A DNA stretch of 64,000 nucleotides from positions 86,497,389 to 86,561,388 of the forward strand of contig NC_092808.1 in NCBI RefSeq assembly GCF_040954645.1. The letters are read 5' to 3'. Position 1 is the stretch's first letter. Each line of letters begins with the position of its first letter. Positions 46,301 through 55,086 of this stretch are shown one piece after another. A model generated the notes under the pieces. It was given only the letters and a program-made list of their open reading frames with translations. It did no database searches and had not been told where the DNA came from. The position numbers and the translations under genes were made by a program. The DNA comes from Diabrotica undecimpunctata (lineage: Eukaryota; Arthropoda; Insecta; Coleoptera; Chrysomelidae).

Positions 46301-47176
46301 CAGTCTGATGGACAGAAGTTTCTAACCATAATAGACGCATTTTCGAAGTATGGGCAAGCCTACCCAATAAATGGAGGAAATGCAATCAATGTACTCAACG
46401 CCCTATTGATTTTTATAACACATCATGGACTCCCAACAATGATAGTAGCCGATAATGGTACGGAATTTAAAAATAGAGTAATACAAGAATTTGTAGACTC
46501 TCATAAAATCTCAATCCACTATACAACACCAGAGAATCCGCAATCCAACGGGATGATTGAGAGATTTCATTCTACGTTAATTGAACATCTTCGAATCCTA
46601 AGGAACACCAAAGCAAAGCTCTCGATTAAAGAACAAATGCTATACGCTATAATTGGGTACAATAATTCCATACATTCAGCAACGAAGTTAAGACCCATCG
46701 ACATATTAAACGGACATATCGACGCAAAAGATCCCTTTGACGTTGACATACAGAAAGTAATACTGAACAATTATATCCAAAATCATAGAGAGATAACAAA
46801 GGAATTATACAAGGAAGTAAACCAGCAAATACAAGAGAATAAAAATAAAGTCATTGAAAATAGAAATAAATCAAGACAAGACCCTATTACGTATAAACCG
46901 AGCACAAAAATCTATACACGAAAAACAGTTACCAGAAATAAATTACTTCCGCGATATTCCGCAAAACATATAAAAAGAAATAACAAAGTGACTGTAAAAA
47001 CATCAAAAACTACAGTTCACAAGAAAAACATAAAACATCAACCTAAATCAAAAACTAATTCTAAACCGTCCGCACAGGATCACCCTGACGATGAGAGAAG
47101 AAGAGAAGATCAAGGACCTGAAAGACAACCCAGGACTAATTCCCCTCAACCTGGGACAAGCAAAGATTCATACTAG
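43265..47176 (+). CDS. pol: Gypsy #1 Pol (protease-RT-RNase H-integrase)
   Basis: The pol frame is open from 43265 to 47176, about 1,300 codons; the first internal Met (43607) is not the true start, since expression should come from frameshifting. The protease motif LLIDTGSTKSF lies at about 43433-43465. Reverse transcriptase spans about 44200-44850, with the catalytic YMDDVIVYS (YMDD at 44678-44689). RNase H starts near 45120 (TTDASNFAIGAVLSQ). Integrase has an H-H-C-C region (about 46080-46220), Asp in HIDLFQSDG, Asp in VADNGTEFKN and Glu in SNGMIERFHS. The tail is basic and Lys-rich. No stop or frameshift was seen. Confidence 0.95.
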   Translation: MRQFSTRYLRKSTNRIRRKRKFSRGPTRSNRNVIELHSFPDKKELPYIEISKPSLRLLIDTGSTKSFLNPEIASSYFPSYIKHEPFVVTSIFQNYSQKYCAEIPSFSEFNSDSKMKFYLFKFHKTFDGLIGLDNLKLFEAQLNFPKSLLVTKDSTIPIKYYETNKTQFYSIHLEANSISQVKIPVKEKKGTIIIPTQKVQGVVVREALTNAENHLAWTEIANFTSEPIHLSLMEPLESNKIDIQDFHIYSMETTPGPDYRQDIDDLIKTEHLNEEEEEQVRHLCRKFSDIFHQPDTPLSFTNEVKHHIRTKDEEPVYTKSYRYPYVHKEEVKKQISSMLEQGIIRPSQSPWSSPIWVVAKKPDSSGKIKWRIVVDYRKVNEKTIDDRYKILHISDILDKLGRCQYFTTLDLASGFHQIEIAEEDIPKTAFNVENGHYEYLRMPFGLKNAPSTFQRMMDNVLKGLQGEICLVYMDDVIVYSTSLQEHIVNLTKVFQRLREARLKIQVDKCEFLKKQVNFLGHVVTQEGIKPNPAKIEAIEKYPIPKTAKEIRGFLGLLGYYRKFIRDFAKITKPLTRCLKKDAKIEHTPEFVECFETCRKLLMNEPLLQYPDFSKPFNLTTDASNFAIGAVLSQGPVGSDKPIAFASRTLNETETKYSKIEKEMLAMVWATKYFRPYLFGRKFKILSDHRPLQYLFSLKEPNSKLVGWRLKLEEFDYEVIYKKGKANTNADALSRIEIYTKETKDIDSQIKEVFDDLVDMEDDGWSTTNNPDADRIIDEILEEKATELIPANIPEDIVENEDQNMDEDGNETIHTAVENPILGIPISEKPLNFYNNQIIVKIVNYNPRPPAIIQTFPNKRRYHIQLSKDQLKADTIKIFKEHLNPNKKYAILFEAEEEIFAEICEIIRKTFKHNAYDLVKCNLLLEDVNLEEQQKEIIKNYHEGKTNHRGIAETESQIRKRYYWPNMKKDIEDIINFCDICQENKYDRLPPKPKFMVTPTPTKPLEIVHIDLFQSDGQKFLTIIDAFSKYGQAYPINGGNAINVLNALLIFITHHGLPTMIVADNGTEFKNRVIQEFVDSHKISIHYTTPENPQSNGMIERFHSTLIEHLRILRNTKAKLSIKEQMLYAIIGYNNSIHSATKLRPIDILNGHIDAKDPFDVDIQKVILNNYIQNHREITKELYKEVNQQIQENKNKVIENRNKSRQDPITYKPSTKIYTRKTVTRNKLLPRYSAKHIKRNNKVTVKTSKTTVHKKNIKHQPKSKTNSKPSAQDHPDDERRREDQGPERQPRTNSPQPGTSKDSY
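43325..43331 (+). promoter_or_regulatory. Probable -1 ribosomal frameshift site
   Basis: The heptamer A AAT TTT sits in the gag frame exactly as X XXY YYZ, 31 nt before the gag stop and inside the gag-pol overlap. Slipping one base back enters the pol frame, which is open from 43265. A downstream stimulatory structure was not established. Confidence 0.7.
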
Positions 47177-47685
47177 TACACACGATTTCATATACTTTTT
47201 CAAACTACTACCAATAAAAGAAGAATTTGACAGAATTGAAACCAGTACGACGCAAAGACCACAGCAGTTCAAAATGGACTTAGCCATTACCTTTTTCGTG
47301 TATTATATTTATCCTTCATTTTCTTGTCCTATCTTATTAATCTTAACTTATCCGTCCAAACTTATCTCATCAATCTTCCGCCCAGATACAAATTCAAAAC
47401 CCCAATCCAGAGTTACATAAATTCAAGGACAACCATCCCAGAGCAACCGCTAATGCTTCCCAAAATAAGGACCATAGATATTCAAACAGCGATTAAATTC
47501 AAATCATTAAGGATTTGAATCATCAATTCTCTAAAGAAGATGAACATCTAGAGACAATTAATCCGAAATTATGGAACCATAGCCATAACCATTTTTGGAT
47601 GACTCCTTTATATATCTTTATTACAATAATCTGCCTCTATATATGTTACAGGTATAAAACAAATAACAAAAAAACCCAACTCTAG
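47091..47685 (+). pseudogene. env: Gypsy #1 env remnant (both ends, middle deleted)
   Basis: The frame at 47091-47420 overlaps the end of pol in another phase. Its first 50 or so residues (KDNPGLIPLNLGQAKIHT) resemble the N-terminal part of errantivirus envelope (F-like) proteins. Around 47598-47650 a different frame encodes a hydrophobic membrane-spanning segment with a short Lys-rich tail ending in TAG at about 47683, as envelope C-termini do. Nearly all of the ectodomain is absent and the two ends are out of frame. No fusion-capable product can be read. The gene choice is by position and resemblance. Confidence 0.6.
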
Positions 47686-47745
47686 CGACGAAACTCCAGA
47701 AGAGGCCAACTCAACAGTTCTGTTCGTCCCTCACAAAACTTCTTC

Positions 47746-47757
47746 AGGGGATGGAGT
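47746..47757 (+). promoter_or_regulatory. Gypsy #1 polypurine tract
   Basis: AGGGGATGGAGT immediately precedes the 3' LTR, as required for plus-strand DNA priming. Confidence 0.75.
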
Positions 47758-48063
47758 AGTTACAGTACAATGACCGCTACCATCCAGTAAGTTCCACCAC
47801 GTGGATTCCAACACGGGGCTACCGCTTGAACATTCTGGACTAAATTGCGACGTATTGAACAGCAAGATCAGCAATTAATAAATTATAAAAACACCATGTT
47901 AAAATCAATATTTTTCAGTCTGATTAATTAAAAGTCTGATTTAAAATTATAGTCTGATTTAAATTATTATTGTTGTTACTAAAATCTTTGTAAGTCGAAA
48001 TAAAAGTTTTAATTGTGAAGTTCAGTTTTTAAAAAAGTATTTTTCCCAAGAACATTCATAATT
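47758..48063 (+). repeat. Gypsy #1 3' LTR
   Basis: 306 bp, AGTTACAG...CATAATT, apparently identical to the 5' LTR. It is followed by CACT (48064-48067), the right target duplication. Confidence 0.95.
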
Positions 48064-48177
48064 CACTGAACCTACACAACCATCGTCGTTCGTACTGAAC
48101 GCTAGATTTTAGGATTTAGCAGTTTTACATCCATTCAAAACCATCTCACACGATTGTGTGGGTACGTGAGGGAAGGG

Positions 48178-48216
48178 ATATATATATATATATATATAAA
48201 TATATTATATATATAC

Positions 48217-48266
<50 letters not shown>
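48178..48266. repeat. (TA)n microsatellite, interrupted
   Basis: A TA tract with a few substitutions. It lies between the right end of piggyBac-like element #2 and the truncated LTR of gypsy #2. Confidence 0.92.
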
Positions 48267-48271
<5 letters not shown>

Positions 48272-49551
48272 AAGTCATATAAATCAATTACTATTAAAAA
48301 TTCTCAGGGTGCCTTTTTAATTTTACTTTAATCAGTTTACTTTATATATCTCTTCTAGTGGGTTCAGTATCTCCTAGTTGCTCATAATCGGGATAGAACA
48401 GGAAACGGAACTAACATTAAAACAACATAAATATGCACACAAATTATTATTTATTTTCAATAAGCAATACGATGAATATTAATAAATAACTTTTGTGGGC
48501 AATTATCTTTATACTCCTATACTCTAAATTTAATCTTAATTACAAACTATCTATTGATCTGTTTTATAATAATATCTACTAAAAAAATGACCATACAAAA
48601 ATATAATTTATTCACAAAAAAATAACTCTTTGAAACTTGGAATCTTAGTTCGTATGCTTATATTTGATTTTATCTTTAGAATATCTTAAAATTTTCTTTC
48701 ATTCAAATTATTTGACTGACCTTTACTTTTTACACCAATGATGTCTCCTCTCGATCAAACCACAGTTCCTTCCTTGATTGATTATGTTCGGCTACTATCA
48801 AATCTTTCCCGTTCTCAGCATCGATCCAAACCGCATACCAGCAAACTACTCCTCCGAAAACAAAAGCCCAAGCCTCTTTTGACCGGTACTCTTTTTTCAC
48901 AAATTCTCCTTTCTTTCTTAATTATATCTCGTGGACTATGCAGACTCAAAAGAGGTATTAATCTTCTCGCTTTTGATCTGCTCTCAGCTTCCACCTTTTT
49001 CACTAACAAAAGAAAACACTGGTACTCAGATTGACTACACGAAAACACGTCTTCTCTTCTGGTCTGCCGGTAACATAATAATTCTTTTCAATCTCCCCAG
49101 ACAACCTTCTCAACTCTCTCATTCCCCATCATTCCTTTGTAACCAATCATAAGCATTCATGTTTCCCTCTTATTTTCGATTTAAAAAATTTCCAACATAA
49201 TATTTAAAACTACTACTTTCACTCAAATTACTTTTCAGAAACCATTAACAATTTTGCCTTTTTTAACAGAAATAAGTTTCCAAATTCTTGTTATCTCATC
49301 TCTAAATCTAATTCTTATTTACTTTCGAAAAATGCCCACGGCAAAATACAATTACAAGTTTATTCTTAAATCTATAATTACGGGTTCCATTGTCCTTTCA
49401 CTATTCACTCAGTCTTTCACGGAACAATGTTTTCTCTTATGGTCTATTACAAATAAGTACAGGGTTGTATTTTAACTTATATGCCCGCGGTATATTAAAA
49501 TAATAAAAAAACTCTTTATACTATTTCTGATCGATAAACTGATCCATAACA
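48267..49551 (-). repeat. Gypsy #2 3' LTR, lacking its outer 89 bp
   Basis: Homologous to 55176-56470. In coding orientation it starts TGTTATGGATCAGTTTATCG, but its 3' terminal part (the equivalent of 55087-55175) is absent and a (TA)n tract adjoins instead. The frames at 48738-49475 inside it match those in the other LTR and are not genes. Confidence 0.88.
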
Positions 49552-49572
49552 AATCCCCGCCTTGTTTTTAGA
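49552..49572 (-). promoter_or_regulatory. Gypsy #2 polypurine tract
   Basis: On the minus strand AAGGCGGGGATT runs directly into the TGTTATGG start of the 3' LTR. Confidence 0.6.
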
Positions 49573-49701
49573 TACAAATTTTTTTTTTTAAGTGTAACCA
49601 AAAAAAATATTATTTTCTCTCAACACAAAATTTTTGTTTTGTAGTCATTTTATCCTATCCTAAATTTTTATTACTCCATCTTAAAATTTATACTCTTATT
49701 T

Positions 49702-50326
49702 TTATTCATGGTATTTGTACACATCCTGGATATTGTAAACTCCTCGTATCTTTTCTGATTCTACATGTCTAAGAACATAGCTGTATATTCCATTTTTATT
49801 TTGTATGATGTATGGACCCTCGAAAATAGGCATTAGCTTTGCACACACGTCCCCCGTGAGATTTGATACTCGTAACTCCCTTACAAGCACCTTTTCTCCC
49901 TTCTGGAAAGTCACTGGTCTTCGTTTTCTATTCTGGATTTGCCTTTGGAGATATTTTTCATTACTGCGCTGCAGCCTCCTTCGAACAGTTTCCAATACTA
50001 TTTGATACTCTCTCTGCTCCGGTTCTTCCTATGGCCGTACTGGCATAATACCCTTCATGACATATTCCGGCGTCTCTTTTGTCACCGTACTTGGAGTGGT
50101 GTTCAAGTAGTTTTCGATTTCTGCCACTTTCCTATCCCATCGTCGATGTTGTCCAATGGCAGCAATGCGGAGGAATTTTGTAGTCTCTTGTATAAAACGT
50201 TCTGACGGATTACTTTTAGGATGTCGGATACTGACAAAATTTGTCCCTATTCCCCTGTCTGTCTCTTGAATCGGTCACTCCGGAAATACGTAGCATTGTC
50301 TAAAAGAATTTTCCTTGGTGTTCCTA
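49702..50326 (-). pseudogene. Gypsy #2 integrase, C-terminal part
   Basis: Downstream of the SINE the minus strand resumes the integrase core with the second Asp in LLDNATYF (about 50290-50305) and the Glu region (SNPSERFIQ, about 50195-50220) in shifted frames. The open frame 49702-49995 then encodes the C-terminal domain (VTFQKGEKVLVRELRVSN ... MPIFEGPYIIQ). Several stops lie between. Confidence 0.8.
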
Positions 50327-50621
50327 ATAATAATAGTCTCCCGTTTTATACCGCTGTCGCGGCTTTGGGAGTATAGCAGGGTAGTCTGCTATATCTAGGG
50401 CCTACGGTATACAAGGAAGGTAACATGGCCAGTGCTACGCTTCAACCGTCTATTATTACCCCTGGTTTTACCCAAGGTACTCATTTTTATTCAGGCTGAG
50501 TCGACCTGGGGCCTATAGACATTTTTAAAATGTCTAGATGTTCTTGCCGGCGGTGGGATTCGAACCCCGGACCACCGGCTTGCGAGTCAAGCATCCTACC
50601 GCTTGCGCTACGCAGGCCCTC
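50327..50621 (-). mobile_element. tRNA-derived SINE with 14-bp TSD
   Basis: CCTTGGTGTTCCTA flanks the insert at 50313-50326 and 50622-50635. On the minus strand the head contains a polymerase III A box TAGCGCAAGCGG (50599-50610) and a perfect B box GGTTCGAATCC (50556-50566), so it is tRNA-related. The body is about 200 bp and the 3' end is (ATT)n. It interrupts the integrase gene between its first and second catalytic Asp. The parent tRNA was not identified. The head cannot fold as a standard tRNA anticodon arm, so this is not a tRNA gene. Confidence 0.9.
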
Positions 50622-51663
50622 CCTTGGTGTTCCTACGGTGGCTATAAAATTGTCTATCTTTCTCATAATTTCTTCCCCCTTTGTCGTACGGCATGTGTAT
50701 AGCTTTACATATTTCGAAAAAATATCTACCATCACCAAAATATGTTTGTTCCTCTGCGTGGTCATTATCAGATCACTTAACATATCTATTGCTACAATGT
50801 CTAATTTTTGGTGGGATACAATATATTTAGCCACATTTTCATTTCGGAAATTTCTGCTTTTATATTTTTGACATGTTTCACATCTTTGGGTAACTTCTTT
50901 AGCAATCCGGTAATCTTTTCGGCATATATAGTTTTCGCGAAAAACCAGCCAAACCTTCCTGCTGTCGATATGTCCATTGTCCTCGTGTAATTTCTGTATG
51001 ATCATTTCTGCCAATGTCTGTGATATCACGTATAGTTCCTTTCCATCAATTCGTTTGAAAAATATACCGTTTTCACTCTCCGCTCTTCTTTTTTCTCTTT
51101 CTTCCAGGTCTTCTTGATTTGTTCTAATTTCGTTTAACGAAAATACACCTTCCTCTTGTGTCAAAATGTTCAGTCCTACATGAAAAGCAATTACTTCCTT
51201 TTTCCCCGAGTCTTTATCCCTTGTGAGAGCGTCGGCTATAATGTTGTCTTTTCCTTTTATATATCGAAACTCAAAGTCATACTCCTGTAGTAACAAAATG
51301 CCTCTATGTATACGATTGTTAACCAGACGATTTTTAATTATATGTACCAAAGCTGCATGATCAGTTTCGATTGTGAATTTTGCTCCCAACAGATAAAATC
51401 TTAACTTATTTACACAGAAAAGTACGCTAGCAAACTCTAGTTCAGTCACACTGTATTTTCTTTCGTGTGTTTTTGTCACCCGGGAAATAAAACAAATCGG
51501 CACTTCTTGATTGTTTTGTATTTGCGACAAAACTCCCGCAAATTTTGGTATGGATGCATCAGTTCGTAGTATGAAAGGCAAATTGTACATGGGATGATAT
51601 ATTTTCATTCCTTTCGAGAATTCCTCTTTTACAATTTGAAAAGCTTTCTCTTGTTCTTCTTTC
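50622..51663 (-). pseudogene. Gypsy #2 RNase H and integrase N-terminal part
   Basis: The frame runs 50487-51608, but its last 45 codons are SINE sequence. It reads RNase H (LRTDASIPKFAGVLSQ; YSVTELEFASVLFCVNKLRF; FTIETDHAALVHI). The integrase zinc-binding region follows (HEDNGHIDSRKVWL ... TQRCETCQKYKS), then the core with its first Asp (LDIVAIDMLSD). The SINE at 50621 ends it. A stop separates it from RT upstream (about 51667). Confidence 0.88.
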
Positions 51664-51668
51664 CACTT

Positions 51669-52470
51669 CTATTTAACACCCTTCTTCAATAATTTGATCA
51701 GAGGAATTTCCTTCTGGCTTAAATCAGGAATTAGTTTTTTAAAATGGTTGATCGTCCCGAGAAAACCTCTCAATGTTTTTAAATTCTTTGGTCTTGGGTA
51801 TTCATCTATGAGTTTTACCCGGTCCTCGGCTAAATTAACTGTTTGTGTGTCCAATTTAAATCCCAAATATATCACTTCTTTTTGAAAAAATTGACATTTT
51901 TCAATATTCAGTTTTAATCCGGCCTTGTTCAATTCTCCCAAAATAATCTTTATGTGTTCCAAATGACTTGATGTATCTGGTGAAAAAATGAGTAAGTCGT
52001 CGATGTAGTGCACTATGAAATCTTCATATTTATTTAATATTGTATGGGGAGCTCTTACCAATGCTGCACACGTACTTTGTAATCCAAAAGGTACTACTTT
52101 AAATCGGTATACAATACCATCGATTGAGAAAGCGGTGTAATTTCTACATCTTTCTGCTAACGGTATTAACCAAAAACTATGTTTCAAATCAATTTTAGAA
52201 AACATGTGTATTCCCGTAATTCTTCCAAAAATAGCTTCGATGTTGAGAGGTGATTCATATTGAGATGCCGTGTGTTGATTTATATTCCGGGCATCCAAAC
52301 AGAGCCTCAATTCTCCACTGCTTTTTTTCACAATCACGATTGGGTTGGTGTACGGCGAGTCACATCTATCTATGATTTGATCTTCTAACATTTTGTTAAT
52401 TTCTCCTTTCACCTCCTGTCGGTATTTATATGGGATCGGATAAGTTTTCGATCGAAAATTTCCTAAGCCT
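51669..52470 (-). pseudogene. Gypsy #2 reverse transcriptase
   Basis: The open frame 51669-52412 holds RT blocks IIDRCDSPYTNPIVIVKKSS, LRLCLDARNINQHT, MFSKIDLKHSFWLIPLAE and the catalytic box HYIDDLLIFSPDTS. It then has YLGFKLDTQTV and RGFLGTINHFKKLIPDLS. It is closed by TAG/TAA at both joints, so it is detached from protease and RNase H. Confidence 0.9.
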
Positions 52471-52481
52471 TTAACCTCAAA

Positions 52482-53042
52482 TTAATGTTCATACTTTTTG
52501 GCTACTCTGTTTTCTTCATTTATTAAATCTTCATACTTTCTCAATATTACACGCAATTCCTTTTCCTTTTCTTCTTCACATATCAATTTTCTTTCTTTTT
52601 CCTCAATTTCTTTACACATATTTATTTTGTATTCTGCCTCCTCCATTTCGCATACTTCTTCAAATATCACTGTGTCAATTGTACCTTTTTCGTCTTCTTT
52701 TGTTAATCTTTCTTCTTTTTCTTCTTCTGGGCTCATCTCTTCTTTTGAGGAAACCCACTTTTCACTTTCTTTTGCCAATCTCCTCTTTCTTCTCTGTCCT
52801 TGCTTCATTGCCAAATTCATTTCCACCGTTTGTTCTTTGTCTAAATCATTTTTCCGTTTCTTATTTTCCTTTTCCATTTCCTTACTGTCCTGTTCTTTTT
52901 CTTTTTCCTCTGTGATTTTCATCGTGTTATTTTTGAAATCTATCACCACATGTTTTTCTGCCAATTCATCCACTCCTACGATCACATCATGCGACATGTT
53001 TGGCATCACAACACATTGTAGTGCATAAAATTTCTTATCCAA
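52482..53042 (-). pseudogene. Gypsy #2 protease C-terminus and Glu/Lys-rich linker
   Basis: The first 45 residues (MSHDVIVGVDELAEKHVVID) look like the end of a retropepsin. The following 140 residues are highly charged, largely Glu and Lys. The linker's role is unknown. A stop separates it from the 53043-53282 frame. Confidence 0.75.
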
Positions 53043-53598
53043 TCATACTTTTATTCGTATTCCTTCATTTATCGTTGCCAAAGTCCGTTTATTTGCGCCC
53101 ACTAAATTTACCTTGGGAATTTTGTAAATCAAATTCGTTAAATTAACTTCCTCTATTAGTTTTCTGTTGATCAGTGTAATTTCCGATCCAGTATCAATCA
53201 TAATTTTAATCGGTGTCTCGTTGATAAAACCATCTACAAATTTCAAATTTGTTCCACTTATTTTGTCCTTATTTTCTGCCAATTTAATAAATTCCTTCGG
53301 GTGACAAAAAATTCCTGTTTGTTTCTTTGTCTTTAGTGAGCGCCTTCGTGAAAAAACGCTTGCTGTTCTTGTTCGCTTCTACTTCTGTCGCTTTGTCTCT
53401 CATCCTCATATTCCTATATGTGTGTGTTTTTGACCGCTCTTCTATTTTCTCTTGGTCTCTCGGACCCGTATCGGTTTCCGCGATTTTCCGGTTCATTCGT
53501 TCTATTATTATTTCGGTTTTCCTGATATGTGCGAGTGTTGTTTCTATTCTGGTTCTCTCGATATCCGTTTTCGTTCCATTGCCGATTTCTTTGTTCAT
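53043..53598 (-). pseudogene. Gypsy #2 Gag C-terminus and protease active site
   Basis: The frame 53043-53282 contains the aspartic protease motif IKIMIDTGSEITLINRKL. The frame 53284-53598 is an Arg/Glu/Asn-rich segment; in a neighbouring phase the same DNA (about 53290-53720) reads an Arg/Asn-rich basic tail typical of Gag RNA-binding ends. Frame damage blurs the Gag-Pol boundary. Confidence 0.75.
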
Positions 53599-53722
53599 AG
53601 TTTACTCTTCCATTGTCTCTACTTTCGTTTTCCCTCCTCGGGACAAATTCTCTTCTTGTGTACTCTCTCCTAAAGTTTTGTCCTCTATCTCTATAGTCTT
53701 GATTTTCTCGTTGTCTATAATT

Positions 53723-54730
53723 TTATTGCGTTCTCCTCATTTTTCTTTCTCTTAATTTTGCTTCTCGTATTTGTAAGAATTGACATAAACTGGCAATATC
53801 TTTGTAGTTTTGTAGAGTTATGTGATCTTCTAAGGTATCTTCAAAATGTCTGGCTATTAGTTCCACTAGCTGTTCGGACGAATAGTTGTAATGTAAGTGT
53901 CTTGCATTGTTGTATAGTTGTAGGGCATATGTTTTTTCTGATATACCTATACTATCCTGGTATCTCCCATTTTGTAATTCCTTGTTTATCTCTATCTGTT
54001 GTATTTTCCCCCAGAGATAATTCAGAAATTTTTGTTCAAATGTTTGCCAATTTTGCAATTCTTCTTCTTTGCTATCAAACCATAAACTTGCCTCATCTTT
54101 AAGATGGTTCCTTATCGTTTCCTTTGCTGTTTCGAAATTACCGATATGTCGTACTTTCTTTTTTAAATTGTTGATGAAAATTACTGGATGTAATTTTTTT
54201 ACGTCCCCGCCAAACTGTATTTTTATGTCACCCGGACTTTGGATGAGTACTTCTCTTCTGTCTCCCGTCTCTCGTTGTTTTTTGATATCCTCAATTTGTT
54301 TTTCATTTTGCTTTAATCTCCTTTCTACTTCTTTCCTGTCTTCTTGTAGCGCCATTTCAAATTTTTCTTCTAACTGATCTAATTCCTTTTTCTGGACAGT
54401 CTTAATATCTTTCATTTTAGTTTCTACTTCTTCTCTTTGCATCTCTAGTTTCCTCTCTGTTTCTTCTCTGACTTTTTCTAAACAGACTTTTACATCATTT
54501 TCATATTTGTCCAAACGCTGCTCTATATTTCTGTTATTTCTATCCATTTTTTGTGACGATTCTTGTATTTGTTGTGTCTGTATTTGCATCATAGCTAATA
54601 ATTTTTCTAACATCCTTGTTTCTTTTCTTTCCTCCATTATTGTAGCATTTCCTTCATTAATAATTGTTTTCTCTTTTATCTTATCCTCTTTCCTTTCTTG
54701 CGTTTTGCTTTGACTCCTTGTGGTCGACAT
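53723..54730 (-). pseudogene. gag: Gypsy #2 Gag
   Basis: The start is placed at the ATG at 54730 (MSTTRSQSKTQERKEDKIKE), because codons upstream of it are leader read-through. The first half is a long Glu/Lys/Gln-rich coiled coil (about residues 50-180). The second half is the retrotransposon Gag core (KKLHPVIFINNLKKKVRHIG; SLWFDSKEEELQNWQTFEQK; HYNYSSEQLVELIARHFEDT). The frame ends at 53723 before the expected basic tail, which continues in another phase. Confidence 0.85.
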
Positions 54731-55086
54731 GTTCGTTCGATTATTTATCCCCGCCAAATATGAAGCTTTGAAATTTGTGCAATAATATCCCCGCCAAATA
54801 CGAAATTCGAGTAATGTTGTAAAGACGAAAACTTTTCCTCTTATCCCAAATATTATCAATTTATCACATAAATTTTAAATTCATCAAAAAATTAAATCAA
54901 TCAAAAATAGAATAAATGTAAAATTGTACCTAGATAAAATAACTCAAATAATATTTCATAAATTTTCAAATAAATATATCAAATTCTTTCCGACGGGCAA
55001 ATAAATTCTCTCAACCACCTGTTTTCCGTTTCTGATCCTTCAAATTCACAACTAGAGATACTTTTAAGCCCCACGTTGGCTCGCCA
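54731..55086 (-). promoter_or_regulatory. Gypsy #2 leader and primer-binding site
   Basis: On the minus strand TGGCGAGCCAACGTGGGG (complement of 55069-55086) directly follows the CAACA end of the 5' LTR. This position fixes the LTR boundary at 55087. The parent tRNA was not assigned. Confidence 0.75.

Larger units (their letters stand above)
41369..48063 (+). mobile_element. Gypsy/errantivirus-type LTR retrotransposon, young and structurally complete
   Basis: A 6,695-bp element with 306-bp LTRs that look identical, a CACT target duplication, a primer-binding site, gag, a -1 shifted pol and a polypurine tract. LTR termini AGT...AATT and a GGCGC-type primer site directly after the LTR are hallmarks of the gypsy/17.6/297 group. 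The third gene is reduced to remnants. All enzymatic motifs are intact, so transposition competence is plausible, which is inference. It is inserted in the 5' region of piggyBac-like element #2. Confidence 0.95.
39684..48162 (-). mobile_element. piggyBac-like element #2, split by a gypsy element
   Basis: The left end CCCACACAATTGTGTAGGTT and the complement of the right end, CCCACACAATCGTGTGAGAT (to 48162), form inverted termini. The transposase is on the minus strand, with its 5' end facing the gypsy insertion at 41369-48063. Without the insert the element would be about 1.8 kb. No TTAA was found at either border (AATA at left, TACG at right), so the ends are mutated or the boundary is imprecise. 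Confidence 0.75.

Noticed and set aside
48738..49475. Small open frames repeated at about 55,640-56,394 as a gene pair
   Set aside because: They lie within the two LTRs of gypsy #2 and repeat only because the LTRs do.
50540..50621. A tRNA gene suggested by good A and B boxes
   Set aside because: It continues into a 200-bp body with an (ATT)n tail and a 14-bp target duplication, and the anticodon arm does not fold normally; it is a SINE head.
52498..53028. Ser/Phe-rich plus-strand frame of 176 codons (also 53327-53755)
   Set aside because: It is the antisense shadow of the Glu/Lys-rich linker and Gag tail on the minus strand.
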